In this document: positions 1 to 7,247 of the stretch, one piece after another | Layout of the letters: each line of letters opens with the position of its first letter | How positions within the stretch are numbered: position 1 is the first letter of the stretch | Source: Chrysochromulina tobinii | Taxonomy: Eukaryota; Haptophyta; Prymnesiales; Chrysochromulinaceae | Direction: 5' to 3' | NCBI GenBank assembly: GCA_001275005.1 | Contig: JWZX01003206.1 | Location: forward strand, 1-18,615 | DNA: 18,615 nucleotides | The notes under the pieces: generated by a model | The model's database searches: none | The model's input: the letters and a program-made list of their open reading frames with translations, nothing else | Told to the model about the DNA's origin: nothing | Translations under genes and position numbers: made by a program

Positions 1-338
1 GAAGGCGGCAGCTTCGGCGGCGGCCTCGGCCGCCGCCGCCGCCACAGCCGCCGTCTCCGCCCGTGCTTGGCCCACCATCGCCTCGAGCCGCTCTCTCTCC
101 TCCCGATGGGATTCTTTCTCGGCCTGCAACTGCCGATCGAGCGCTGCGGCTGCCGACTCCGCCGCGTCGCAACGCGACTGCGCCTCGCGTAGCTGGGCCG
201 CAAGCGCTCCCACCTGTGGGGAACAGGGTGCCGTGGTGAGCACATGCAGGCGCCTCGCGCAGCTGGGCCCGGGCGCCGTCGTGAGCGCGCCCACCTGAGA
301 CGCCGCCGCCGTCGTCTCCGCGAGAGAGGCAGCGCTCT

Positions 339-369
<31 letters not shown>

Positions 370-2294
370 ACCCTCCATAGCGGAGCTCGCACTCTGAAGT
401 TGCTCCAACTCGCGGAGCCGGCGCTCGAGGACGGCGATGTGCTCCAGACGGCGCGCACCTGATGAGGGAGGCCATCGAGAGGCAATCAGCAGGCAACTCC
501 CGGCGCCGGCGCTCGAGGGCGGCGATGTGCTCCAGACGTCGCGCACCGATTTGCTCGAGCGCCGTCTGGCTTGAACGCTCGGCGCAGCTGCCCTCGCGCC
601 TCGGAGTGATCGCGCTCGCACTGTCGGCGGCAGCCGCAGCAGCCACCACTGCGGTGGCCGACGTAGCCGCCGAGGCCGCCGTGGCGACGGCGACGGCGGC
701 GACGGCCTCGGCCTCGGCTGCCATGGCTTGACTTGCCTTGGCTTGCTCGGCGCTCAGCGCAGCGCGCGCCTGCTCGAGCTCGCGCGTGAGCTCGGCGTGA
801 TCTCGCGTCATCTCGGCCAATTGGCGCACGAGCCCCGGCAGCTCGCGCCTCGCCAGCTCCGCCGCCCCTTCCATCTCGGCAGCTCGCTCCTCGGCGACCG
901 CTAGGCGCGCCTGGAGCGACTCGACCTGAGCGGAGGAGGAGCACGAGGGGCGCCGTGCTGAGCGTGTGCATGCAAGGGGCAGGTCGGGCGCGCGTGGAGC
1001 GACTCGATTTGCCGGCTGAGCTCCTCGTCGCCGGTCGAGGCGCGGTGGTGAGCACTTGCATGCAAAAGGCTGGTCGGGGTGCACCTGCAGGCTGAGCTCC
1101 TCGCCCTCCTCGCCCTGCCGCTCATTCGTCTGGATCTGCGCACGCAGCTCCGCCTCGAGGGCAAGGAGCTCCTCGTCCTTGGCACGCAGCGCCGCCTGCA
1201 CGTCGATGCCAAGCACGCACCGCCGTCAGGGACAATCCATCGCAATCCGTGCGCCCGATCGCAATCAGTGATTGCGATCGCAATCAGTGCGGCCGAGGCC
1301 CGTTGCACACCTGCGCCTTGGTCGCTTTCGCTTCGGCGAGCTGCGACTGCGCCTCAAGCGTCTGCACACGTGTGCCGAGCTTGGCGCAGCGTGAGTGGCT
1401 CACGCCCGCCGCCTCGGCCGCTTGCGCCGCCGCGAGCCGCTCGCTCTGCACCGTCGTCGCCAGCCGGCGCGTCTCGCCTGCCCAGCTACGGATCGATTCG
1501 ACGCACCGTCCGGTCAGATCGGCCGCCCCCAGACTGCACGAGCCACTAAAGAGGTTGGAGGGCAGGGGCACGGGCTCGGCGATGCGACGCTCTTCAGAGT
1601 CGGGGTCGAGCGCGCGCAGAACGTGCCTCAGCGCCGACTCCCACGCACTCGCCATCGCGTGCGCACGCTGCACCTCGGCGTCGGCTGCCGCGCCCACCGC
1701 GGCCGCCGTCGGCTCGCCGTCGACGGCCCCTTTCCTTCCTATGGACGGGGTCTCCCCTGAGCTGCTGCTGTTGCTGCCGACGTCGGCGGTGACGCTTGCC
1801 GCCTCGCGTGCGAGCTGCTCACGCGCATTGCGGAAAGCCGCGAGCTCGCGCGACGTGCTCTTCTTGACCCCCTCCTTGCCTTCCGTCGTCCTCGGGTTGA
1901 CGATCACGTCCACCGCTGCAGCCTCCCGTTTCTCGAGGGCGATCAGCTTCGAGTGCAGCGAGTCCACCTCGCGCCGCCATCCCTCCGCTTCGCTGCCGAC
2001 CATCCACCGCCACGTGCGGAAGGCGTGGTTGAGAGAGGCGAAGATGCAGCCATGCAGCGCCGAGTAGATCTTGCTCTCGAAGACGATCTGATGGAAGAGC
2101 GCCGCCGTGTCGGCGGAGCCCAACCCCAACGTGTCGCTGTTCGCCAAGGCCAGTGCCATATGGCGCAGGCGGGAATTGTGCACTCCGCGACGAAACCAGA
2201 CGCGAACCCCTACCGGTAACGTTCGCGTCCGACGACAGGGTGCGGCGCCGTACCCAGCCACAAACCTCCAAGCCGAACGCCGGGAAAATGTCAT
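1..2294 (-). CDS. Ala-rich coiled-coil protein, 5' part of a multi-exon gene (runs off left edge)
   Basis: Exons on the minus strand are 2294-1311, 1195-1085, 925-547, 458-295 and 213-1. Joined, they give 617 uninterrupted codons (phases 0, 0, 1, 0), which supports the splice model. The first exon encodes an Arg-rich start, then a helix ending in HAFRTWRWMV (Trp95/Trp97), then heptad-like E/K/L/A helices. Later exons read as continuous coiled coil, for example RAKDEELLALEAELRAQ and ARRLEHIAVLERRLRELEQ, with an Ala8 run from a GCG repeat. The helix-Trp motif recalls SFI1/centrosomal coiled-coil proteins and the protein at 13443-16688, so a structural cytoskeletal role is inferred. I use the first ATG at 2294. 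Met46 (2159) is a strong alternative because the first 45 residues are Arg-rich and unconserved in look. The 3' end lies outside the window. The family is not recognised. Confidence 0.8.
214..294 (-). other. Intron 4 of the coiled-coil gene (81 nt, starts with a diverged copy of the next exon)
   Basis: The donor is TCTCAG|GTGGGC and the acceptor CCACAG|GTGGGA. Removal gives AASQ-VGALAAQLREAQ in frame. The first 45 nt of the intron resemble the first 34 nt of the next exon, with an 11-nt insertion. The second half holds TGCATGTGCTCACCACGG, which is shared with intron 2 and could include a CTCAC branch point 20-30 nt before the acceptor. The length is 3n with no stop. Confidence 0.75.
459..546 (-). 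other. Intron 3 of the coiled-coil gene (88 nt, first 53 nt duplicate the next exon)
   Basis: The donor is AAATCG|GTGCGC and the acceptor CATCAG|GTGCGC. Removal gives LEQIG-ARRLEHIAVLERRL in frame. The first 53 nt of the intron (546-494) match the first 53 nt of the following exon (458-406) at 49 positions in my hand alignment. The 35 nt left over contain CTGAT, a branch-point-like site about 28 nt before the acceptor. Confidence 0.8.
926..1084 (-). other. Intron 2 of the coiled-coil gene (159 nt, contains a copy of the spliced exon junction)
   Basis: The donor is CTGCAG|GTGCAC and the acceptor CGCTCAG|GTCGAG. Removal gives GEELSLQ-VESLQARLAVAEER in frame. Positions 988-1032 repeat the joined exon 2/exon 3 junction, with 36 of 40 bases identical in my hand alignment from GAGGAGCTCAGCC. 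In this middle copy the CAG|GT splice core reads CAAAT. Two copies of a TTGCATGCA...GCTCA(C/G)CAC motif flank it, at about 1031-1069 and 941-979. Length is a multiple of three and the intron has no in-frame stop. Confidence 0.75.
1196..1310 (-). other. Intron 1 of the coiled-coil gene (115 nt, palindrome-rich)
   Basis: The donor is CAG|GTGTGC and the acceptor GTGCAG|GCGGCG. Removal joins AAG GCG CAG to GCG GCG CTG in frame. A CTGAC branch-point candidate lies about 35 nt before the acceptor. The interior holds a perfect 16-bp palindrome, GATTGCGATCGCAATC, at 1270-1285, and further TCGCAATC copies near 1240 and 1258. Confidence 0.75.
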
Positions 2295-2350
2295 TTCCCA
2301 AACCCGATCTCGAAACTAGCTCGCAGATTACCATCTCCCCCTCCATCACA
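2295..2350. promoter_or_regulatory. Divergent promoter / 5' UTR region between the coiled-coil gene and the small plastid protein
   Basis: Only 56 bp separate the outermost ATGs of the two divergent genes (191 bp if the coiled-coil protein starts at 2159). Control signals must therefore be shared or overlap the coding ends. I see no TATA box or recognisable operator. Confidence 0.4.
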
Positions 2351-2733
2351 ATGGCAGCGATCTCGCTCTTCTCGGCCGCCGCGCACGCCTTCCAGGTGGG
2401 ACTCTCGCTCAAGCCTGCGTCGCCGGCGCTGCGCACGACCAGCCCGGCGATGTTTGCTCCTGGAACGGAGCTCGCGACGACGCTGCCCACCATCACGGCC
2501 ATCGCAGAGGGCGACGACACGACCCTTTTCCTCGCGTCTGGCGGGCTCATCTTCTTCATCTTCCTCTTCGCGGTGCGCTTGCGTGCGCTTGAGTGCACTT
2601 GGTTGCTCTTGATTGCGCCACCGTGCTTCGAGCCGCCGCCCTGATGATCGTCGTCCTTCGTGTGCTTACTTTGGGGTTCTCGCAGGTGGTGGGCACGGTG
2701 GTCACCAACTTTGGTATCATGAAGAAGAAGTAA
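2351..2733 (+). CDS. Small single-span membrane protein, probably plastid (thylakoid) targeted; 2 exons, 89 aa
   Basis: Exon 1 is 2351-2572 and exon 2 is 2686-2733. The start ATG has A at -3 and G at +4. Residues 1-13 (MAAISLFSAAAHA) form a short signal peptide whose cleavage would expose Phe (AHA-FQ). This matches the ASA-F rule for bipartite plastid targeting in red-lineage secondary plastids. A Ser/Pro/Thr-rich transit-like stretch follows, then acidic GDD, one hydrophobic span starting TTLFLASGGLIFFIFLFAV, and the tail GTVVTNFGIMKKK. Size and layout resemble nuclear-encoded small subunits of photosystems or cytochrome b6f, but I do not recognise the family. Without splicing the frame runs on as low-quality sequence to 2644, so the second exon is needed to complete the membrane span. 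Confidence 0.7.
2573..2685 (+). other. Intron of the small plastid protein gene (113 nt)
   Basis: The donor is TTCGCG|GTGCGC and the acceptor TTCTCGCAG|GTGGTG, phase 0. A CTTAC branch-point candidate at about 2664-2668 lies 17 nt before the acceptor AG. Splicing replaces a hydrophilic read-through with VVGTVVTNFG and completes the membrane segment. The site again reads G|GT at both ends. Confidence 0.75.
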
Positions 2734-3268
2734 GCCTCCGCACAAAGCGTGAAGCAAAATTCGCTCTCACCGTGGGTTGGATGTGGGTTGTTGCTTTGCT
2801 CTTCTTTCTGCGCGGTGCACCTGCACGCAGTGCGTGTTTACCGCTGGCAGCTACTATTTGAGGGGGGGTAAATAAAGGAGCTTTCATTGGACACGCTTTA
2901 CACACGCGCACACGTGCCCTGGCGATCCTGTTCGGCCAGGCGCGCATCGCTTTCTTGGCACAGAGGCGAGAGGGATGGGCTCACTCTCGTGAGACCGGTC
3001 GCGGCTCGCACACTGACACTCAACATTGTCCGATTGCGATTCACGCCGGTCCGGTGCATGTGGCGCCACGCGACGCTACGCCGCAAGTCTAAGTGAGACT
3101 CCTGGCGCGAACTCATTCTCACACTAACACTTGAGACTTGTGTCGAAGTATTAATTGTTCTCCGACGTGTGCATGCAAGTTGCGTTCATCTGACTCGCAA
3201 AAAAGCACACTTGGACCCAAAAGTGACCGACTGACCTGCACGTGCTAGATCTTCGCGCTTGCAGCGAG
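2734..3268. other. Intergenic: 3' UTR of the plastid protein gene and upstream region of the EF-hand gene
   Basis: The region is about 535 bp. Apart from the AATAAA signal I see no coding evidence. Frames on both strands here are short, and at least one starts at a non-ATG codon. The last 140 bp (3120-3260) are A/T-richer and probably hold the promoter and 5' UTR of the gene starting at 3269. Confidence 0.5.
2871..2876 (+). terminator. AATAAA polyadenylation signal of the small plastid protein gene
   Basis: Canonical AATAAA about 138 nt after the stop codon at 2733, in a locally A/T-richer stretch and just after a G7 run. Confidence 0.55.
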
Positions 3269-5026
3269 ATGGGCGCGAAGCACAATGCCGAGGAGCATGC
3301 CGACCCCCAAATTGCCAACGCCATGCGGGCCGAGGCCAAAAAGTCATTTGAAATCACGATGCGCCAGGCTGCCATGGAGTTCGACGAGCTTTCGGGCGCC
3401 AGTGGGGAGTTGGACTTCCGAGAATTCTCCAGAATGATACGCGAGCGGGAGATGGGCGTGCATACTGAGCAGGCACTGAAGGAACGCTTCGATGCGATCG
3501 ACAAGGACGGAGGCGGCACCATCGACGCGGACGAATACATGGCATTTGCGCTCACCGACGCATTTGAACGCTCTGCGGCACACCTTGTCGATCTATTTAG
3601 CGATTGGGACGCCGATGGAGGCGGGTCGGTGGACAAGGTCGAGTTTCGCAACGTCGTGCGCTCATTTGGCTTCGAGTGTCGCGATGCGCTCATCGACAAA
3701 CTGTTCGCCAGATTTGACCTCCAAAGCACAGGCGAGCTGTCGCTCGGAATGGTCTCGCGGCGGCTCCAGGCTGAGATGAACGAGCGAGAGTCGAGAGGTC
3801 GGCGAATGGCCGAGCTGCGGTGCCTCCAATGGCGGGCGAGCGCCAAGGTGGTGCAGCTGATCGATCCTGTCGCATTGGACCCGAAGCTGAGCGCAAGAGC
3901 GGGCGCAAGAAGCCAAATATTGGGCACTCTGCGCGCCCAGCAGGCCCGGGTCATGGACCTGTTCCGATCGTGGGACGCGGATGGGGACGCGCTGATCTCA
4001 AAGACGGAGTTCCGTCAGGCCGTGCTCGTGCTAGGGCTCGACGGGGTGCCACGTAAGCAGGTGGACGAGCTCTTCGACGAACTGGACAAGGACGGCAGCG
4101 GCGAGATCTCATTCAACGAGATGCGTGATGCGATCAAGGGACCAGAGGAGACGGCGCCCGTGGAAGAAGTAGGGAACCAATGGAAAGGGTGGGGCGCCGA
4201 GGCGAAGCACGCAGCCGCCCTCACCCTGTCAGACAAGGGCAGAGGCGCCTCGATCGTCCGCGGGATCCGATTGTCGCCCGACTACGATCTCATAGCGCAG
4301 CTCACGCACGGCCTTGCCACGAATTGGGGGCGCGTCACGTGGCTCTTCCAAACATGGGACACGGACCGCAACGGCACGATCAGCCGACTCGAGCTCCGCA
4401 AGGCTCTGGGGGAGCTCGGCTTGGGCGAGCATCCGAGAGCCGTGGACTCGCTCTTCGACGCCATCGACGCGAATCGAAGTGGCGCTATCACTCTGGACGA
4501 GTTTCAGCTCGCGCTCCAAGCGTCGCTGCGCGCGGCACAGAGCGAGCAGCTCATGGACGTGAGCCGCGGCATCGCGCCCGCCGCCTTCCCGCGCAGGAGC
4601 TTACCAGCCGTGAGCGGCGCGGTCAGTCCAGAGCCATCCCCCCGCAATCGAGTGGGAAAGTTCGGACAATGGTCGTCTACGAAGCCCAACGTACTCGTCT
4701 TGCCACCCATGCGCCGACCCATCGAGCTCATGAAGCCCAGACGCTCTCGGAATGCGTCACCGGAGCCTCGGAATTCGTCACCGGAGCGCGCGCCGGCCTT
4801 CGACCCTATCCCCACACCACCTCTCACAGCACGACCGACCGTGAGTCATCGACGGCACATCCTGCGTCCACACATGCGCTTGCAAGCCCTTGATAGGGTG
4901 CCCTTGATAGTGTCACAGACAACGAGGCACAATCCAACTACGGTTGATGCCGCCAAGGCTGCCGCACTCGTCCCGCAGACTCGAATTCGGCGATCACGAC
5001 CTCGGAATCACTTAATGAGAGCATGA
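3269..5026 (+). CDS. Multi EF-hand calcium-binding protein, 585 aa, with a disordered basic C-terminus
   Basis: Single open frame. The frame is open from 3242, but that codon is GTG. The first ATG is at 3269 with G at -3 and +4. Canonical EF loops lie at about residues 78-89 (DKDGGGTIDADE), 114-125 (DADGGGSVDKVE), 236-247 (DADGDALISKTE), 273-284 (DKDGSGEISFNE), 364-375 (DTDRNGTISRLE) and 400-411 (DANRSGAITLDE). Degenerate ones lie near 42-53 and 150-161 (DLQSTGELSLGM). The last two clear pairs follow one pattern: a hand with Trp just before the loop (SWD, TWD), then a hand with LFDxxD. This suggests duplication of a two-hand module. From about 430 the protein is Pro/Arg/Ser-rich and looks disordered. 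There is no signal peptide or membrane span, so a soluble cytosolic or flagellar calcium sensor or scaffold is inferred. The exact family is unknown. Confidence 0.88.
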   Translation: MGAKHNAEEHADPQIANAMRAEAKKSFEITMRQAAMEFDELSGASGELDFREFSRMIREREMGVHTEQALKERFDAIDKDGGGTIDADEYMAFALTDAFERSAAHLVDLFSDWDADGGGSVDKVEFRNVVRSFGFECRDALIDKLFARFDLQSTGELSLGMVSRRLQAEMNERESRGRRMAELRCLQWRASAKVVQLIDPVALDPKLSARAGARSQILGTLRAQQARVMDLFRSWDADGDALISKTEFRQAVLVLGLDGVPRKQVDELFDELDKDGSGEISFNEMRDAIKGPEETAPVEEVGNQWKGWGAEAKHAAALTLSDKGRGASIVRGIRLSPDYDLIAQLTHGLATNWGRVTWLFQTWDTDRNGTISRLELRKALGELGLGEHPRAVDSLFDAIDANRSGAITLDEFQLALQASLRAAQSEQLMDVSRGIAPAAFPRRSLPAVSGAVSPEPSPRNRVGKFGQWSSTKPNVLVLPPMRRPIELMKPRRSRNASPEPRNSSPERAPAFDPIPTPPLTARPTVSHRRHILRPHMRLQALDRVPLIVSQTTRHNPTTVDAAKAAALVPQTRIRRSRPRNHLMRA

Positions 5027-5455
5027 ACAGTACACGGATGCCACGTCTGCCGCTTTGTGTCCGTCTCCTATGCTCTGGTTAGAATGATGACGCGGATGAT
5101 CTCTGTGCATGTCTGTGGGGCTGTGTATACTTGGACACTTGCTGCAGGCGCACCCAGCGCAGGTACAAGCGCGGTGGTCGGCTTCAACGGGCGCCTGATA
5201 CCCACGTGGGGCCACTCAGGCGCGATGCCGAAGAACACGACCAATCTGTACTGTCGCAAGGTGCGGATGAGATATGGGATGCTACTTTATATTCAATATT
5301 GGCCGCTGGCCGCGAAGTTCCGTCTTCGTGACCAAGGGCGCCATCTGTCACCATCACCTCAGTCGGTCCCATGCGGGCGTTTCGTTTAGCGAGAGGTACA
5401 GCCGGCTTCGCGAGAAGGCCGACGCGCTGCTAGCCGCTACGAGCGGTAGTAACTA

Positions 5456-5478
5456 GTATAGTAAACTTAGTACTATAC
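5456..5478. repeat. Perfect 8-bp inverted repeat (hairpin) in the 3' intergenic region
   Basis: GTATAGTA (5456-5463), a 7-nt spacer, then TACTATAC (5471-5478). It is A/T-rich within GC-rich surroundings. It could fold in either transcript's 3' end or be a chance palindrome. Confidence 0.45.
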
Positions 5479-5620
5479 GGAAGAGACTACCGGCGGCAGC
5501 AGATCCCGGACCGTGTGGAGCGCCGCGTGGTACCGACCCGCGACCCGGCACCCGCTACACAGCTGTCTAACTAGGCCAGCAATGTGACGTTGCACCCGGG
5601 CCCACATTCGCTACTTCTCC

Positions 5621-5626
5621 TTTATT
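5621..5626 (-). terminator. AATAAA polyadenylation signal of the GT32 gene
   Basis: On the minus strand AATAAA begins about 75 nt past the stop codon at 5700-5702, a usual distance for a eukaryotic poly(A) signal. Confidence 0.55.
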
Positions 5627-5699
5627 GTACATTTTCCTGCCAAGCATTTTCAATGACTTTGGGGGGTGATTCTGCCTGCTGCCTCAAATCGTTGGTGCC

Positions 5700-6761
5700 T
5701 CAAATCGGCAGCAGCCTCTGAGTCTTGAGGCTGCTGTTAATACGCATAACCTTAAGAGCATGCTCTTCGGCAAGAGGCTTAACCCACGACGACGTCCAGA
5801 AGCTCGTGAAGACGGCATCAAGGCGGTGCGCAGCGCACCTCTCAAACTCGGCCCGTGCCACTTTGATGTTGAGCTTTTCGGGGAAGTTGGACGACCAGCT
5901 ACACCAGTGTTTCGTGCCGAAGCGTGAGTTATAGACAATGGGGTAGTTGTACGCATGCAAGCCACCCAGCTTGAGCGCGTGCCACTCGGCGACAGACGAC
6001 GTGAGGAAGACCGGGCCAGTGGCTGCGCTCGGATGCTCCCTGTTCTTGAACATGCGGTCCCTGCTCGCATTGAGCCTATGGATCGCAAATGCCACAAATG
6101 GATGGCGCGGGGGGGCTGCCACGAACGCATTCGGCACCATTTCCACCTGCAAGAGGCGGGTGCGCCCGCGGGGCATGCAGGTTCCACACCCACTTCTGTA
6201 GCGCAGCGCGGCGGGCCGACGCGACGCGCAAGAGCAGTTCTCTCCCGGATTGGCGCGATTCTTGAACCCTATGGAGGCGTGCGCCACAGGTAGCGCAAGC
6301 GCCTCAAAGGGCCGCAAACAGAGAAAATCCAAGTCGATGTAGATGCCCCCGAACAGGAAGAGGTAGAAGAGCCGCACTGCGTCGATGCGCTTGATCTTCA
6401 TGTCGTACTGTTGGAAGAGCTGCACAAAGGAGGGGAACTCTCGCGCGATGATGTCATCGTTTCCGGCATCAGTCCACTGCCATGCATCCCATGCCGGGTT
6501 GAGGCGCTGGCAGTGCTGCTGCCACATTCGATGACGAGGAGTAGGCCTACACGACTTCCACGACTGATGCATGATATTTGGGACGGGCATACGGGCTGCC
6601 TCCATCGCATCCAGCGCGGCACTGTACTGGGCCTTTGTGCGCAGCCGAAAGAGGGCTTGCTCAGCGCTCGTTACGTTTACATGATCATGAACTGTTGGGA
6701 GGTACAGAGGCGCTGGAGGGCTGCGGTCAACACAGCGTACAGGCCCTGGAGAGGCACTCAT
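5700..6761 (-). CDS. Glycosyltransferase with DXD motif, GT32 / OCH1-like family, 353 aa
   Basis: Family features run in order: PNIMHQSWKS at about residues 60-69 (family IPKxIHQxWK); NPAWDAWQWTD; RIDAVRLFYLFLFGGIYIDL leading into the DLD metal/nucleotide-sugar site; LRPFE; VPNAFVAAPPRHPF; ATGPVFLT; and a C-terminal FWTSSWVKP like the family HxWxxSW. Members use nucleotide sugars in the Golgi or ER, in N-glycan outer-chain or sphingolipid mannosylation. The donor and acceptor here are unknown. No N-terminal signal anchor is visible, so an upstream targeting exon may be missing or the enzyme may be soluble. Between GFKNR and VEMVPNAF lie about 36 extra Arg/Cys-rich residues (6254-6147) that could be an unremoved 108-nt intron. 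The start ATG has A at -3. Confidence 0.85.
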   Translation of the reverse strand: MSASPGPVRCVDRSPPAPLYLPTVHDHVNVTSAEQALFRLRTKAQYSAALDAMEAARMPVPNIMHQSWKSCRPTPRHRMWQQHCQRLNPAWDAWQWTDAGNDDIIAREFPSFVQLFQQYDMKIKRIDAVRLFYLFLFGGIYIDLDFLCLRPFEALALPVAHASIGFKNRANPGENCSCASRRPAALRYRSGCGTCMPRGRTRLLQVEMVPNAFVAAPPRHPFVAFAIHRLNASRDRMFKNREHPSAATGPVFLTSSVAEWHALKLGGLHAYNYPIVYNSRFGTKHWCSWSSNFPEKLNIKVARAEFERCAAHRLDAVFTSFWTSSWVKPLAEEHALKVMRINSSLKTQRLLPI

Positions 6762-7064
6762 GTTCTTTTTTGTGACTCTTTTCTGGATTCAGTTTACGCC
6801 TCTACATTGTAGCAAATGTATCTCGTTTGTATCTCGTCTCTACATTTTTGATTGGCCATCACGAGTCCTAATTTTGCGAATGCTTAGCGAATGCATGCGA
6901 GATGCGTGACTCGGAAAAGTTCCCGAACTGTGACGCACTATCGTTATGCGAGCACGAATGAGATCTCGCGAACGACACTGGGGAGCGCTAAATCTGAGGC
7001 CGCGGCGCCGCCCAGCAGCTGGGGCACGCAGGCGATTCTCGTTATGCAGAGGGCCCGTGCATCC

Positions 7065-7092
7065 CAAGGTCAAGTTCAAGTTCAAGTTCAAG
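7065..7092 (+). repeat. TTCAAG hexamer microsatellite
   Basis: The tract has four consecutive hexamers (one GTCAAG, then three TTCAAG) preceded by CAAG, within the divergent intergenic region. Confidence 0.7.
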
Positions 7093-7247
7093 TCACAATT
7101 GCATCCCTTCGCCGCCCCGAGTGTCCAAAATGTGCCACAAATGTGCCACTAGGACCATCGCTCTGCAAAGCTCGTGCTTTCCGCGCGCTCGTTTTTTGCG
7201 TTGAGCAGCATTCACATGTAAGCAGGTGGTTTCGTGTCTCAGGGCAG

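Larger units (their letters stand above)
5027..5699. other. Intergenic between convergent genes (3' UTRs of EF-hand and GT32 genes)
   Basis: The region is about 670 bp. No frame is convincing. The longest candidate on the plus strand begins with GTG at 5057 and has no domain. A short peptide-like ending, ERYSRLREKADALLAATSGS, closes at 5456. It could be a remnant or terminal exon of something unrecognised. The region also holds a hairpin (5456-5478) and a minus-strand AATAAA. Confidence 0.4.

Noticed and set aside
486-1061. Minus-strand 191-codon unspliced frame at the left edge
   Set aside because: Parts coincide with other frames of the spliced coiled-coil gene. Splicing gives a much better protein.
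3167-3180. TGTGCATGCAAG upstream of the EF-hand gene matches the intronic motif
   Set aside because: Only a 12-nt match centred on a palindrome, without the GCTCA(C/G)CAC part. Likely chance.
3151-3954. Minus-strand 267-codon frame opposite the EF-hand gene
   Set aside because: Ser/Arg-rich with no domain. It is antisense to clear EF-hand coding sequence and results from codon bias.
5057-5389. Plus-strand 110-codon frame downstream of the EF-hand gene
   Set aside because: Starts at GTG, has no domain and uneven composition, and probably lies in 3' UTR.
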